From UBA8529 sp964390565 (lineage in GTDB: Bacteria; Bacteroidota; Bacteroidia; Bacteroidales; Tenuifilaceae), in the NCBI GenBank assembly GCA_964390565.1, contig CAYMII010000010.1, positions 25,906 through 89,905 on the forward strand: 64,000 nt of DNA, given 5' to 3'. This document shows, in pieces, positions 52,641-62,336 of this stretch (position 1 is the stretch's first letter; every line of letters begins with the position of its first letter). Below the pieces are notes generated by a model. That model made no database searches and was not told the DNA's origin. It saw only the letters and a list, made by a program, of their open reading frames with translations. The translations under genes and the position numbers were made by a program.

Positions 52641-53594
52641 CTAAAATACTCTCTTAGCGATTTTTACAATATTATCCGATTTACCCATTGTGTAAAAATG
52701 GATGGATGGAACACCTTTAACCTTTAGCTCATTTGCTTGTGCAATTGCCCATTCAACGCCCAGTTCCTTTGCTGATTTATTGTCGGGGCATTTCTCCAAT
52801 CCATTTACCAAATCTTGTGGAAGATGTACGTTGAATACTCTTGGTAAAATGCTTAAATGCTCCTTTAAAGAAATTGGTTTAAGCCCTGGAATTATAGGTA
52901 CTTTAATACCAGCCTCGCGGCAACGTTTTTCAAATTCGAAGAATTTGGAGTTATCAAAAAACATTTGAGTAACAATATAATCGGCTCCAGCATCAACCTT
53001 TTCTTTTAAACGTTGAAGGTCGGATGTTACATTTGGTGCTTCGGCATGTTTCTCTGGATATCCAGCAACACCAACGCAAAAATTAGTTGGGTTCGGTTTT
53101 TCGAGACATTCATCCAAATAAGCACCTTTATTCATAGCAATTGCCTGCTTAACAAGCTGAACAGCATATCGATGTCCACCAGCCTTGGCCTCAAACTTTC
53201 CAACAATTTTATCTGCATCGCCACGAACAACTAAGATATTATGAATACCCAAAAAATCGAGGTCGATTAGCGCATCTTCAGTCTCCTGCTGAGTAAAGCC
53301 GCCACAGATAATATGTGGCACAACATCAACCTTGTATTTATGCTGGATTGCAGCAGTAATCCCAACAGTTCCCGGACGACGACGAAGGACTGTTGGAATC
53401 AAATTCCCATTTGCTCCTGGACGATAAACCAGCTCCTCACGATGGTATGTAACATTGATATATGCTGGGTTAAACTCCATCAAAGGGTCAATTGTATCGA
53501 AAATGGTTTGAAGCGTACTTCCTTTTAGCGGAGGCAAAAGTTCGAATGAAAACAGTGTAGATTTTGCGTTATTTATATGTTCAATTACTTTCAT
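52641..53594 (-). CDS. metF: Methylenetetrahydrofolate reductase
   Basis: 317 residues, TIM-barrel. FSFELLPPLKG holds the catalytic-region Glu, INVTYHREE and the FAD/folate regions ILVVRGDADK and AGYPEKHAEA follow, and PIIPGLKPI is near the C-terminal third. It makes 5-methyl-tetrahydrofolate, the methyl donor for MetH. It is the last gene of the metY-metX-hom-metH-metF series, 44 bases after metH. Confidence 0.96.
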   Translation of the reverse strand: MKVIEHINNAKSTLFSFELLPPLKGSTLQTIFDTIDPLMEFNPAYINVTYHREELVYRPGANGNLIPTVLRRRPGTVGITAAIQHKYKVDVVPHIICGGFTQQETEDALIDLDFLGIHNILVVRGDADKIVGKFEAKAGGHRYAVQLVKQAIAMNKGAYLDECLEKPNPTNFCVGVAGYPEKHAEAPNVTSDLQRLKEKVDAGADYIVTQMFFDNSKFFEFEKRCREAGIKVPIIPGLKPISLKEHLSILPRVFNVHLPQDLVNGLEKCPDNKSAKELGVEWAIAQANELKVKGVPSIHFYTMGKSDNIVKIAKRVF

Positions 53595-53638
53595 ATTTAT
53601 CCTTATTTGTCTAGCGTCTGATATCTGACATCTGGGGT

Positions 53639-56600
53639 CTATTTATAATTCAAATTGCTTGGAATAAACTTCTCGGTTTCGTCGATACTTCTTTCAAGCC
53701 TTTTTGCATAGTCTCGAACTTGATCGATACCAACTCTTCCGATGTTGAAATATCTCGATTTTGGATGAGAAAAGTAATACCCTGCTACCGATGCTCCGGG
53801 GAACATAGCAAGATTCTCGGTTAGCCACAATCCAGATTCCTTGTTAACATTGAGTAACGAGAAGATGTACTCTTTACCACGATGATCGGGACAAGCAGGA
53901 TAACCCGGAGCAGGACGAATTCCCACATACTTTTCGTGGAAAATCTCATCGGTAAAGAAGTTCTCATCTGGACTATAGCCCCAAATTTGCATCCTTACTT
54001 TTTTGTGAAGCAACTCAGCAAATGCCTCGGCAAGCCTATCGGCAAGTACCTTAACCATTAACGAGCTATAATCATCTCCTTTATCTTGATATCCTTTCGA
54101 TAGTTCGTCAGAATTAAGACCTGCTGTTACTGCAAATAGGCCAATCCAATCGTTCTTCTTCGATTCGGTTGGGGCAAGATAATCGGCTAATGATAAATTT
54201 AGACCATCAACCTCTTTTTGCTCTTGATTTCGCAACTGTGGAATTACAGTCAGCACCGAACTTCGTGATTCATCGTTATAAAGGATTATATCATCGCCTT
54301 GCGATGAAGCGGGGAAAATCCCAGTAAAACCGTTGGCTTTGAGCAACTTTTCGTTTACAATTTTATCGAGCAAAAGATTTGCATCATCGTAAAGTTTGCG
54401 AGCCTCCTTGCCTTTAACAGGATCTGTAAAGATTACAGGAAACTTACCATTGATATCCCACGATAGGAAAAAGAAAGTCCAATCGATATACTCCCTTATC
54501 TCACTTAAAGAGTAGTTGTTAAAATTAATAACGCCCGTTTTAATTGGTTTTGGAGGGTTGTAAGATGTCCAATCCAACTTAAGAGCATTCTTCCGAGCCT
54601 CTTCAATTGATTTATATGGAATTGAATTTCCTCTGTAATTACCCCTAAGAACCTTATACTCCTTCTTAATTGATGAAATATAATTGCTTCGAGTATTTTC
54701 GTTTAGCAATTCAGCCACTACTCCACCAGCCTGCGATGCATCCTTAACATGAATAACTGCACCAGAATAGTTTGGATCGATCTTTAGGGCTGTATGCAAT
54801 TTTGATGTTGTAGCACCACCAAGAATTAACGGGATATTAAGCCCTCTACGTTCCATTTCGGTTGCAACATGCGCCATCTCTTCGAGCGAAGGGGTAATAA
54901 GTCCGCTCAAACCGATGATATCAACCTTTTCGGCAATTGCAGTTCCAATTATCTTCTCGCTAGGAACCATCACCCCTAAATCGATGATTCGGTAACCGTT
55001 ACACGATAGTATAATGCTTACAATATTCTTTCCAATATCGTGAACATCGCCTTTTACGGTTGCAAGGAGTATTGTTCCTCGCGATTTAACTACATTTCCC
55101 TCTAGTTTCTCTTTTTCAAGGTAAGGTTGAAGATAAGCAACGGCTGCTTTCATAACCCTTGCACTCTTTACAACTTGAGGTAAAAACATTCTTCCTGAAC
55201 CAAAAAGGTCGCCTACAACCTTCATCCCATCCATCAATGGGCCCTCAATTACAGCCAACCCCGATTTTAGATTTGCATAAACTTCCTCGGTATCAACATT
55301 GATATATTCTGTAATCCCTTTAACAAGCGAGTGAGATAGGCGCTGCTCAACCGGTTCGTTACGCCAAGCGGCACTTGCAACAGTTCCTTTTTCCTCTTCC
55401 TGCGTGTTCTGTGCGTAAGCCAAAAGCCTTTCGGTTGAATCCTTTCTGCGATTAAGCACCAAATCCTCCGATAGTTTGAGCAAATCGGGGTTAATCTCAG
55501 AGTAAACCTGAAGCAGACTGGGGTTTACAATTCCCATATCCATGCCAGCGTTAATCGCATGGTAAAGGAAAACCGAGTGTATTGACTCGCGAACAGTATT
55601 ATTTCCTCGGAAAGCGAACGATAGGTTACTTACACCTCCGCTAACCTTTACATATGGAAGGTTTTTTTTAATCCATTTACATGTTTCGATGAAACTAAGC
55701 GCATAATCAGCGTGCTCTACCATTCCTGTTCCAATAGCAAGCACATTTGGATCGATAATAATATCCTGAGGTAATACACCAGCCTTTTCGGTTAAAAGTT
55801 TGTAGCATCGCTGAGCGACCTCAATTCTACGTTGTGTTGTATCGGCCTGCCCTTTTTCATCGAAAAGCATTACAGCGATTGATGCGCCATATCTATTAAT
55901 GCGTTTGGCATGATAGATAAATGCTTCCTCGCCTTCCTTTAAACTGATTGAGTTGACAATGGCTTTGCCTTGAATGCACTTCAATCCCGCTTCGATAATC
56001 GAAAAACGAGATGAGTCAACCATAAATGGAACTCGAGCAATATCGGGCTCAGCAGCTAAATAGTTAAGGAAGGTCGACATGGCTTTTTCGCCCTCAATAA
56101 GGGCATCATCCATACAGATATCGATAACCTGTGCGCCATTTTCAACCTGCTCGCGAGCAATGGAAAGCGCCTCTTCAAATTTGCCTTCGGCAATTAGCTT
56201 TGCGAACTTCTTAGAGCCAGCAACATTTGTTTTTTCGCCAATATTTACAAAGTTTGTATCGGGTCGAATTTCGAGTAATTCTAATCCACTTAACCTTGTA
56301 TAAACAGGTATTTCGGGTTTTTTACGAGGTTTATACTTGCTTGCAACTTTTGCAATTTGCTCAATGTGCAATGGCGTTGTGCCACAACATCCACCAATAA
56401 TATTGAGAGTTCCAAGTTTAAGCATCTCTTCAATTACAGCAGCCATCTCTGATGCCGATTGGTCGTACTCTCCAAGTTGATTAGGCAACCCAGCATTTGG
56501 GTGAGCACTAACGTAGAAATTTGTTGAATTGGAGAGCTCCTCGATATATGGCAAGAGCTGTTTTGCGCCTAAAGCGCAATTAAATCCAACGCTAAGCAAT

Positions 56601-57316
56601 GGAAAATGCGAGACTGAGCATAGGAATGCTGATAAAGTTTGTCCTGATAAGGTTCTTCCGCTGGCATCGGTAATTGTTCCTGATACCATTACTGGAATTC
56701 GATAACCTTTTCTTTCAAAGACCTCACCAATAGCGAAAAGCGCAGCTTTTGCATTAAGCGTATCGAAAATAGTTTCCACAAGAAGAATATCTGCGCCACC
56801 TTCCATTAACCCTTCAACCTGCTCGATATAAGCCGATACAAAATCATCAAAAGTAGCAGCCCTAAAAGCAGGGTTTGATACATTTGGAGATATTGATGCG
56901 GTGCGATTTGTCGGGCCAATTGAACCGGCTACAAACCTTGGCTTACTTGGATTTTGTGCAGTAAACTCATTGGCTATTTTCTTAGCCAAACTTGCAGCCG
57001 CAGTATTCAGCTCCTTAACAATTCCCTCTGTGCCATAATCGGATTGGGAGATTGATGTTGAATTAAAGGTATTTGTCTCTACAATATCCGCCCCAGCCTC
57101 AAAGTAAGCACGATGTACCCCAGCAACAACATCTGGCTTTGTTAAAACAAGAATGTCGTTGTTACCCTTTAAAGGTTTTGGGTGATTTTTAAATCGCTCA
57201 CCCCGAAAATCTTCCTCAGTCAATCTATGACGCTGAAGCATTGTTCCCATTGCCCCATCGAGTACAAGAATGCGCTCTTGAAGGATTTTATCTATTATTT
57301 GATTGATGTCTTGCAT
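53639..57316 (-). CDS. metH: Cobalamin-dependent methionine synthase
   Basis: 1225 residues from the ATG at 57316 (MQDINQIIDKILQER). A longer open frame to 57394 would add 26 residues that merely translate the CCTGCC repeat. Domains in order: homocysteine-binding (LVLDGAMGTML; zinc cysteines in FNCALG and GGCCGTT, near 310), pterin-binding (VNIGEKTNVAGSKKF near 365), cobalamin-binding (GDVHDIGKN, with the lower-ligand His, near 755) and the AdoMet activation domain (RPAPGYPACPDH). It methylates homocysteine using 5-methyl-THF. Confidence 0.97.
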   Translation of the reverse strand: MQDINQIIDKILQERILVLDGAMGTMLQRHRLTEEDFRGERFKNHPKPLKGNNDILVLTKPDVVAGVHRAYFEAGADIVETNTFNSTSISQSDYGTEGIVKELNTAAASLAKKIANEFTAQNPSKPRFVAGSIGPTNRTASISPNVSNPAFRAATFDDFVSAYIEQVEGLMEGGADILLVETIFDTLNAKAALFAIGEVFERKGYRIPVMVSGTITDASGRTLSGQTLSAFLCSVSHFPLLSVGFNCALGAKQLLPYIEELSNSTNFYVSAHPNAGLPNQLGEYDQSASEMAAVIEEMLKLGTLNIIGGCCGTTPLHIEQIAKVASKYKPRKKPEIPVYTRLSGLELLEIRPDTNFVNIGEKTNVAGSKKFAKLIAEGKFEEALSIAREQVENGAQVIDICMDDALIEGEKAMSTFLNYLAAEPDIARVPFMVDSSRFSIIEAGLKCIQGKAIVNSISLKEGEEAFIYHAKRINRYGASIAVMLFDEKGQADTTQRRIEVAQRCYKLLTEKAGVLPQDIIIDPNVLAIGTGMVEHADYALSFIETCKWIKKNLPYVKVSGGVSNLSFAFRGNNTVRESIHSVFLYHAINAGMDMGIVNPSLLQVYSEINPDLLKLSEDLVLNRRKDSTERLLAYAQNTQEEEKGTVASAAWRNEPVEQRLSHSLVKGITEYINVDTEEVYANLKSGLAVIEGPLMDGMKVVGDLFGSGRMFLPQVVKSARVMKAAVAYLQPYLEKEKLEGNVVKSRGTILLATVKGDVHDIGKNIVSIILSCNGYRIIDLGVMVPSEKIIGTAIAEKVDIIGLSGLITPSLEEMAHVATEMERRGLNIPLILGGATTSKLHTALKIDPNYSGAVIHVKDASQAGGVVAELLNENTRSNYISSIKKEYKVLRGNYRGNSIPYKSIEEARKNALKLDWTSYNPPKPIKTGVINFNNYSLSEIREYIDWTFFFLSWDINGKFPVIFTDPVKGKEARKLYDDANLLLDKIVNEKLLKANGFTGIFPASSQGDDIILYNDESRSSVLTVIPQLRNQEQKEVDGLNLSLADYLAPTESKKNDWIGLFAVTAGLNSDELSKGYQDKGDDYSSLMVKVLADRLAEAFAELLHKKVRMQIWGYSPDENFFTDEIFHEKYVGIRPAPGYPACPDHRGKEYIFSLLNVNKESGLWLTENLAMFPGASVAGYYFSHPKSRYFNIGRVGIDQVRDYAKRLERSIDETEKFIPSNLNYK

Positions 57317-57346
57317 CTTTATAGTATTAAAATATTTAAACGCAAA

Positions 57347-57366
57347 CCTGCCTGCCAGTAGGCAGG
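57347..57366. repeat. CCTGCC-n4-GGCAGG hairpin element, copy 1
   Basis: An inverted repeat of six bases around AGTA, preceded by an extra CCTG. It lies in the hom-metH spacer and is related to the copy at 62245. Confidence 0.7.
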
Positions 57367-57397
57367 GAGTGCTATGAATTCGCAAAGCACGCAAAAA

Positions 57398-58693
57398 TCA
57401 TAGTGTTCTGCATGTCACTTTCAACTTGTCACTACTCTTACCAAGATACTCCAACTTGCCTGTAAAGGCAAGGAAAAGGTTAAGTTTCGGGATTAAATCC
57501 TTCACTTTTAGCAACGACGATAGTTTAACCTTTGCAATCACCCATCGATGGTCGCGGCCATTGTACTTCTCAACTATCTCCTCAATGCCAAAAACGCTAA
57601 GGTCAACTATATCGTGGTAGCGGATGAAAAGTTCAACTACGACATCATCGGTATATTCGGGGCAAGTAAAATACTTGCGTTTTTTGTACTCGTAACGGTA
57701 ATCATGGAAACGAGCAGTGATATCGCTAAGTACAGCAGAACCAGTAGGATGCCCACCAGCACCTTTACCAAACATAAACTGCTTCTCATAGAATGCACCC
57801 TCAATTACAACGCCATTATATTCATCTTCAACGTTATAAATATAATCATCAGAAGTTACAAAGGTTGGCATTACAAAAACAGTAATCTTATCGCTACTTA
57901 CCTTTGTTAAGGTTGCAACAAGTTTGATTTTCAACCCTTTTTCTTTTGCATAGCGGATATCGTGAACCGAAAGGTTATGAATTCCATAGTTGAATGCACT
58001 CTTTGGATCGATATAGGTTCCAAAGCCATGAACGGTAAGAATTATCAACTTAAATAGAGCATCATGACCCATAACATCAAACGAAGGATCGCTCTCGGCA
58101 AAGCCTAAATCTTGCGCTTTTTTAAGCGCAATGTTGTAGTTCTCGCCATGTTGGAACACTCTGGAAAGAATAAAGTTCGATGAACCATTCAGAATCCCAC
58201 GAATAGAAAGAAGCAGATCGTTATCGTAGTATTCCTCTAGGTTACGAATAATTGGTATACTTCCACATGCCGAAGCATCGTAAAGTAAGGCTGTGCCTGT
58301 GTTTTTCTGAATCTCTATTAGCTCATTCAGGTGTTTCGAAAGCATCGTTTTATTGCCTGATACCACACTTTTTCCTTGTAAAAGTGCTGCTTTTACAATT
58401 CTATAAGCATCTTCAGCATTATCAATAAGCTCTACAACTAAGTTAATCTCTGGATCATCAAGAATATCATCGGGATTGGTTGAGAATATCTTGCTATTAA
58501 TTGAACGCTCTTTGAAAGCATTTTTGATAACAACCTTTTTAATTCGAGCTTTTGTGGTTGGTGAGTTCTCAAGAACATGGTAAAGGCCTGCTCCAACAGT
58601 ACCAAAACCAAAAAGTCCAATTACTTGTGTTGTCTCGTTGTATGATGCTTTAGTTCTATCTTCTAATTTATTTGAGATTTGAATAGTTTCCAT
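57398..58693 (-). CDS. hom: Homoserine dehydrogenase
   Basis: 431 residues. The NAD(P) motif GLFGFGTVGAGLYHVL begins the Rossmann domain after a short lead. VSGNKTMLSKHLNEL carries the catalytic lysine, and SACGSIPIIRNLEEY, NGSSNFILSRV and ESDPSFDVMGHDALFKL the substrate site. There is a C-terminal domain of ~100 residues without a clear ACT motif. It makes homoserine, which MetX acetylates. It lies 12 bases after metX. Confidence 0.93.
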   Translation of the reverse strand: METIQISNKLEDRTKASYNETTQVIGLFGFGTVGAGLYHVLENSPTTKARIKKVVIKNAFKERSINSKIFSTNPDDILDDPEINLVVELIDNAEDAYRIVKAALLQGKSVVSGNKTMLSKHLNELIEIQKNTGTALLYDASACGSIPIIRNLEEYYDNDLLLSIRGILNGSSNFILSRVFQHGENYNIALKKAQDLGFAESDPSFDVMGHDALFKLIILTVHGFGTYIDPKSAFNYGIHNLSVHDIRYAKEKGLKIKLVATLTKVSSDKITVFVMPTFVTSDDYIYNVEDEYNGVVIEGAFYEKQFMFGKGAGGHPTGSAVLSDITARFHDYRYEYKKRKYFTCPEYTDDVVVELFIRYHDIVDLSVFGIEEIVEKYNGRDHRWVIAKVKLSSLLKVKDLIPKLNLFLAFTGKLEYLGKSSDKLKVTCRTL

Positions 58694-58705
58694 TTTGTTT
58701 AGTAG

Positions 58706-59728
58706 TTACTGATTTAGAAATTGCGTAATAATTTGCGTAAGCTGCTCGTGTTCAATCAAAAATCCATCGTGACAGAATTTCGAGTGAATTTCAGCATATG
58801 TTGCGTTTGGCATATTCTCAGCCAGATGTTTTTGCTCCTCAATTGGGAATAGAATATCTGAATCGATTCCAACAACAAGGGTTTTAGCCTTAATCTGGCT
58901 TAATGCCTTTTCAACACCACCTCTTTTACGACCCATATTATGCGAATCGAGCGCATTTAATAGAGTGAAGTATGTATAGGCATCAAATCGTTTTACAAGT
59001 TTTTCGCCCTGATAATCCTGATATGTCTTAGCTCTGTAGCCATCAAGCAGATCGTCTGAACTATCTTGTTGAGTGATATTGTAGCTGCTACGTCCGCGAT
59101 AGCTCAATAAAGCAATGCTCCGAGCAGCTTTTAACCCCTCGTTCCCACCACCAATAATTTCCTGCTTAAATGTTTGATCAGCTTGAAGAGCCAAGCGTTG
59201 CGATTGGCTAAATGCAATCACCCAAGGAGATGATTTTGCTGTGGTCACAATAAGGATTAAATTTTCAGATGTTCCTGGGTACATGTATTCCCACTCCATG
59301 CTCTGAAAGCCACCAATTGAGCCGCCTGTTAAAACCCATATTTTCTTGATTCCCAAGTGCTCTTTAACTCGTTGGTTTACCTCAGCGATATCACGAAAAG
59401 TAATCAGAGGGAATGATAGAAAATATGGTTTACCTGTTTCAGGGTTTATCGACATTGGTCCTGTGGTTCCATAGCACGAACCAAGTATATTAACGCATAC
59501 AACAGGCGTTTTATCGGGATCGAATATAAAACCCTTTCCAACTATACCAGGCCACCAATCAACAGGATCGCTGTTAGCGGTAAATGCGTGGCATACCCAA
59601 ACAATCTTATCGGGGTTTTTCTCGATATCGCCAAAGATATGATAGCGCACATTCACCTCTTTTAGTGTTTCGCCACACTCTAACTGCAAATCTTTAATCT
59701 TGATGTCTGATATTTTCATAGTTGTCAT
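58706..59728 (-). CDS. metX: Homoserine O-acetyltransferase
   Basis: 340 residues, alpha/beta hydrolase fold. The nucleophile elbow is LTGGSIGGFQSMEW with Ser near residue 143, and the acid and histidine lie in VGIDSDILFPIEEQ and FCHDGFLIEH. NILGSCYGTTGPMSINP is the conserved acetyl-CoA loop. A second ATG lies three codons in. It converts homoserine to O-acetylhomoserine, the substrate of MetY, which is encoded 45 bases upstream. Confidence 0.93.
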   Translation of the reverse strand: MTTMKISDIKIKDLQLECGETLKEVNVRYHIFGDIEKNPDKIVWVCHAFTANSDPVDWWPGIVGKGFIFDPDKTPVVCVNILGSCYGTTGPMSINPETGKPYFLSFPLITFRDIAEVNQRVKEHLGIKKIWVLTGGSIGGFQSMEWEYMYPGTSENLILIVTTAKSSPWVIAFSQSQRLALQADQTFKQEIIGGGNEGLKAARSIALLSYRGRSSYNITQQDSSDDLLDGYRAKTYQDYQGEKLVKRFDAYTYFTLLNALDSHNMGRKRGGVEKALSQIKAKTLVVGIDSDILFPIEEQKHLAENMPNATYAEIHSKFCHDGFLIEHEQLTQIITQFLNQ

Positions 59729-59773
59729 TTTCTTATATCCGATCCCAAAAATCTGATTTCGATTAATACCAAT

Positions 59774-61072
59774 CTAAATTTTCGCTAATGCTTGCTCAAA
59801 ATCAGCAATGATATCATCGATATGCTCAATACCTACCGAAACTCTTAGAAGTGTAGGCTGAACACCTGCGGCTAATTGCTCCTCGTCGGTCAGCTGCTGA
59901 TGGGTTGTAGCCGAAGGCTGAATAATCAACGTTTTGGCATCACCAACATTAGCCAGATGGCTCACCAGTTGAAGATTATCAACAACTTTTGTTGCATTTT
60001 CCTTTGGGCCTTTTACGATTATCGAAAGCATTCCTCCAAAGCCATTCTTTAAATACTTTTTAGCTAGATTATGGTATTGGCTGCTAGGTAATCCGGGATA
60101 GTTAACCTTTTCAACTTTAGGGTGATTCTCAAACCACCTTGCAAGAGCCAAAGCGTTATCGCAATGGCGTTGAACACGCAACGATAGGGTTTCGAGGCCA
60201 AGAATGAATTGGAACGAGTTAAATGGGCTAACAGCAGGGCCAAAATCCCTTAATCCCTCAACACGCGCTCTAATTATAAAAGCAATGTTGCCAAATGGGC
60301 TATGTGAACCAAAAACATCCCAAAAAACAAGCCCGTGATAACCTTCAGATGGCTCAGTGAATTGAGGAAACTTGCCATTTCCCCAGTTGAAGTTGCCACC
60401 ATCGATAATTACCCCTCCAATGCTTGTACCATGGCCGCCAATCCACTTTGTGGCAGACTCAACCACTATGTTTGCGCCATGCTGTAGAGGTTTAAATAGA
60501 TATCCTCCGCCAGCAAATGTATTATCAACGATTAGTGGGATATCATACTTTTTTGCGAGTTTGCCAAACTGCTCAAAATCAGGGATGCTAAAACCAGGAT
60601 TACCAATGGTTTCAAGGTAGATTGCCTTTGTTTTCTCATCGATTAACTTTTCATAATCCTCAACGGTTTCGCCCTTTGCAAAACGAACTTCAACGCCAAG
60701 GCGTTTGAACGATACCTTAAACTGGTTGTATGAACCGCCGTAAAGGTGTGAGGTTGAAACAAAGTTATCGCCTAAACTTAGAATGTTATTCAATGCGATA
60801 AATTGTGCCGCATGTCCCGATGCAACAGCCAAAGAACCGACACCGCCCTCTAGCGCTGCAATACGCTTCTCGAAAACATCGGTAGTTGGATTCATTAATC
60901 GGGTATAGATGTTACCGAATTCTTTTAGTGCAAAAAGATTTGCTCCGTGCTCGGAGCTTTTAAACAGGTATGATGTAGTTTGATACAGAGGTACAGCCCT
61001 CGATAATGTTGTTGGATCGACCTCTTGACCTGCATGAACTTGTAAAGTTTCGAATTTATGTTGTGTGCTCAT
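59774..61072 (-). CDS. metY: O-acetylhomoserine sulfhydrylase (O-acetylhomoserine aminocarboxypropyltransferase)
   Basis: 432 residues of the Cys/Met metabolism PLP family. ETLQVHAGQEVDPTT is the typical start; the PLP lysine is in ESATKWIGGHGTSIGG, and the cofactor Asp in PLIVDNTFAGGGYL. It joins sulfide to O-acetylhomoserine to make homocysteine. It is the first gene after the SAM-I riboswitch. Confidence 0.95.
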   Translation of the reverse strand: MSTQHKFETLQVHAGQEVDPTTLSRAVPLYQTTSYLFKSSEHGANLFALKEFGNIYTRLMNPTTDVFEKRIAALEGGVGSLAVASGHAAQFIALNNILSLGDNFVSTSHLYGGSYNQFKVSFKRLGVEVRFAKGETVEDYEKLIDEKTKAIYLETIGNPGFSIPDFEQFGKLAKKYDIPLIVDNTFAGGGYLFKPLQHGANIVVESATKWIGGHGTSIGGVIIDGGNFNWGNGKFPQFTEPSEGYHGLVFWDVFGSHSPFGNIAFIIRARVEGLRDFGPAVSPFNSFQFILGLETLSLRVQRHCDNALALARWFENHPKVEKVNYPGLPSSQYHNLAKKYLKNGFGGMLSIIVKGPKENATKVVDNLQLVSHLANVGDAKTLIIQPSATTHQQLTDEEQLAAGVQPTLLRVSVGIEHIDDIIADFEQALAKI

Positions 61073-61364
61073 TTTTAAATTTTTGAGTGGTCGTTACTTG
61101 TTGACCAAAATTTTATTTGATTGATTTATTTAATGAATGTAAACCTTAATCCTAAGATTTACTGCGCATTGCTAACAATGCATACCATGCTCCTTGAGCA
61201 ATATGTACTAAAGATTTTCTACCGCATTCGTCCGAAGCGGCGCATTCGAGAGGTTAAATGAGAGGGATTTATCCTTTGGATAAAAGATAATTGCAGATAA
61301 CTGCTCGCTACCTGATTATACAATGCCTCTAAAGCAAATAAAATTGTTTTCATGTTCAAGTTTT
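61073..61364 (-). promoter_or_regulatory. Leader between the SAM aptamer and metY
   Basis: 292 bases without a gene. On the minus strand it holds short hairpins such as TTTATCC-AAA-GGATAAA and GCATTG-TTAG-CAATGC but no stem followed by a U tract. How the aptamer switches expression is therefore not clear from the sequence. Confidence 0.5.
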
Positions 61365-61469
61365 AGAGTTATAAGTCCCCTTTCGGGGTCAGGTTTTAGC
61401 ACCTTGCTTTTGGCAGCAGGTTGCTAGAGGTTCATTGAGCCTGTTCTCTCCGCTCTTCTCTATAATTCT
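61365..61469 (-). promoter_or_regulatory. SAM-I (S-box) riboswitch aptamer
   Basis: On the minus strand the core reads AGAAGAGCGGAGAGAACAG, then GCTCAATGAACCTCTAGCAA and CCTG, and later AGGTGCTAAAACCTGACC. These match the SAM-I signatures GGAGGGA..., GATGAANCC, GCAACC and GGTGCTAANNCC in order. The ends AGAATTATA and TATAACTCT close helix P1 with one mismatch. It senses S-adenosylmethionine and would lower expression of the downstream metY-metX-hom-metH-metF genes. Confidence 0.93.
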
Positions 61470-61506
61470 AACCCTTCCTTTTACAGAATGGTCGAAATAA
61501 GCAGTG

Positions 61507-61514
61507 CAAATATA
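61507..61514 (-). promoter_or_regulatory. Candidate -7 element of the methionine operon
   Basis: Minus-strand TATATTTG fits TAnnTTTG, 38 bases before helix P1 of the riboswitch. No clear -33 element was seen. Confidence 0.5.
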
Positions 61515-61559
61515 TATAGTTTTTTAAAAATTGATACATTCGTTTAAAAATTTTACAAA

Positions 61560-62204
61560 ATGAAGTATCGTGCAGTCATATTCGATATGGACGGAGTTAT
61601 CATAGATAGCGAGCCTTTGCACATCGAACTGGAAACCAAAATGATAACAGAGCTGAATATTCCATTAAGCAAAGAGATGTACTCTCGTTTTGCTGAAACA
61701 ACGAGTTTAAGCATGTGGGAAATTCTAGTTAATGAGTTTAATCTAGATAAAAATCCTAAAATGCTATCACTTGAAAGTGATAGACGTTTTATCGAAGCTC
61801 TTTTAAGTACCGATAAGGTTAAACTTTTCGATGGAGTTAAGGATGTCCTCAAGAAATTAAAAGGACTTGAAATACCTCTTGCTTTGGCCTCTTCATCGAG
61901 TAAAGATGTGGTAAATGCAGTTTTAAAAAAGTTTGAATTAGAAGAGATTTTCACAGTTGTTGTTACAGGAAGCGACGTGCAAAACTCAAAGCCTCACCCA
62001 GAGATATTCCTGAAAGCATCGCAGATGCTCAATGTTCCGCCATCCTATTGTGTGGTAGTGGAAGATTCGCCAAATGGTGTAAAGGCAGCGAAACTCGCAG
62101 GAATAAATTGTATTGGCTTTGCCACTCAAAGCAATAAACATGTGATAACCGATGCTACCTATATCATCAAATCGTTTGGGGAGTTTGATTATGGGTTGTT
62201 TTAA
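61560..62204 (+). CDS. HAD-family phosphatase (beta-phosphoglucomutase-like)
   Basis: 214 residues. The nucleophile is in VIFDMDGVIIDSEPLH (DxD pair), followed by the cap helices, LALASSSSKDVV (motif II), KPHPEIFLKAS (Lys) and VVEDSPNGVKAAKLAGI (motif IV Glu/Asp). It could be a beta-phosphoglucomutase or a sugar or nucleotide phosphatase. It is divergent from the metY promoter region. Confidence 0.9.
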   Translation: MKYRAVIFDMDGVIIDSEPLHIELETKMITELNIPLSKEMYSRFAETTSLSMWEILVNEFNLDKNPKMLSLESDRRFIEALLSTDKVKLFDGVKDVLKKLKGLEIPLALASSSSKDVVNAVLKKFELEEIFTVVVTGSDVQNSKPHPEIFLKASQMLNVPPSYCVVVEDSPNGVKAAKLAGINCIGFATQSNKHVITDATYIIKSFGEFDYGLF

Positions 62205-62218
62205 AAATATTTTAAAAA

Positions 62219-62328
62219 ACTTTGTGTTACTTCGTGTGTACCTACCTGCCGGGAGGCAGGCTTTGTGCACTTCGTGTTTAAATTTAACCACTAAGAACAC
62301 AAAGGATTTCACAAAGTTGCACTAAGAA
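62219..62328. repeat. Dispersed CACnnAG-unit hairpin with nested CCTGCC element
   Basis: The left arm has CTTTGTGTTACTTCGTG and then CTTTGTGCACTTCGTG; the right arm has ACCACTAAGAACACAAAGG, CACAAAG and CACTAAG. The left part is interrupted at 62241-62261 by CCTGCC-GGGA-GGCAGG, the second element family (copy 1 at 57347). One element thus lies inside the other. Confidence 0.7.
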
Positions 62329-62336
62329 TAAAACTT

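Noticed and set aside
52702..53528. Plus-strand frames opposite metF
   Set aside because: They are shadows of the strong metF coding frame.
61986..62312. Minus-strand open frame over the repeat after the HAD gene
   Set aside because: Part of it (ACLPAGR) is simply the CCTGCC element and the rest is antisense to a real gene.
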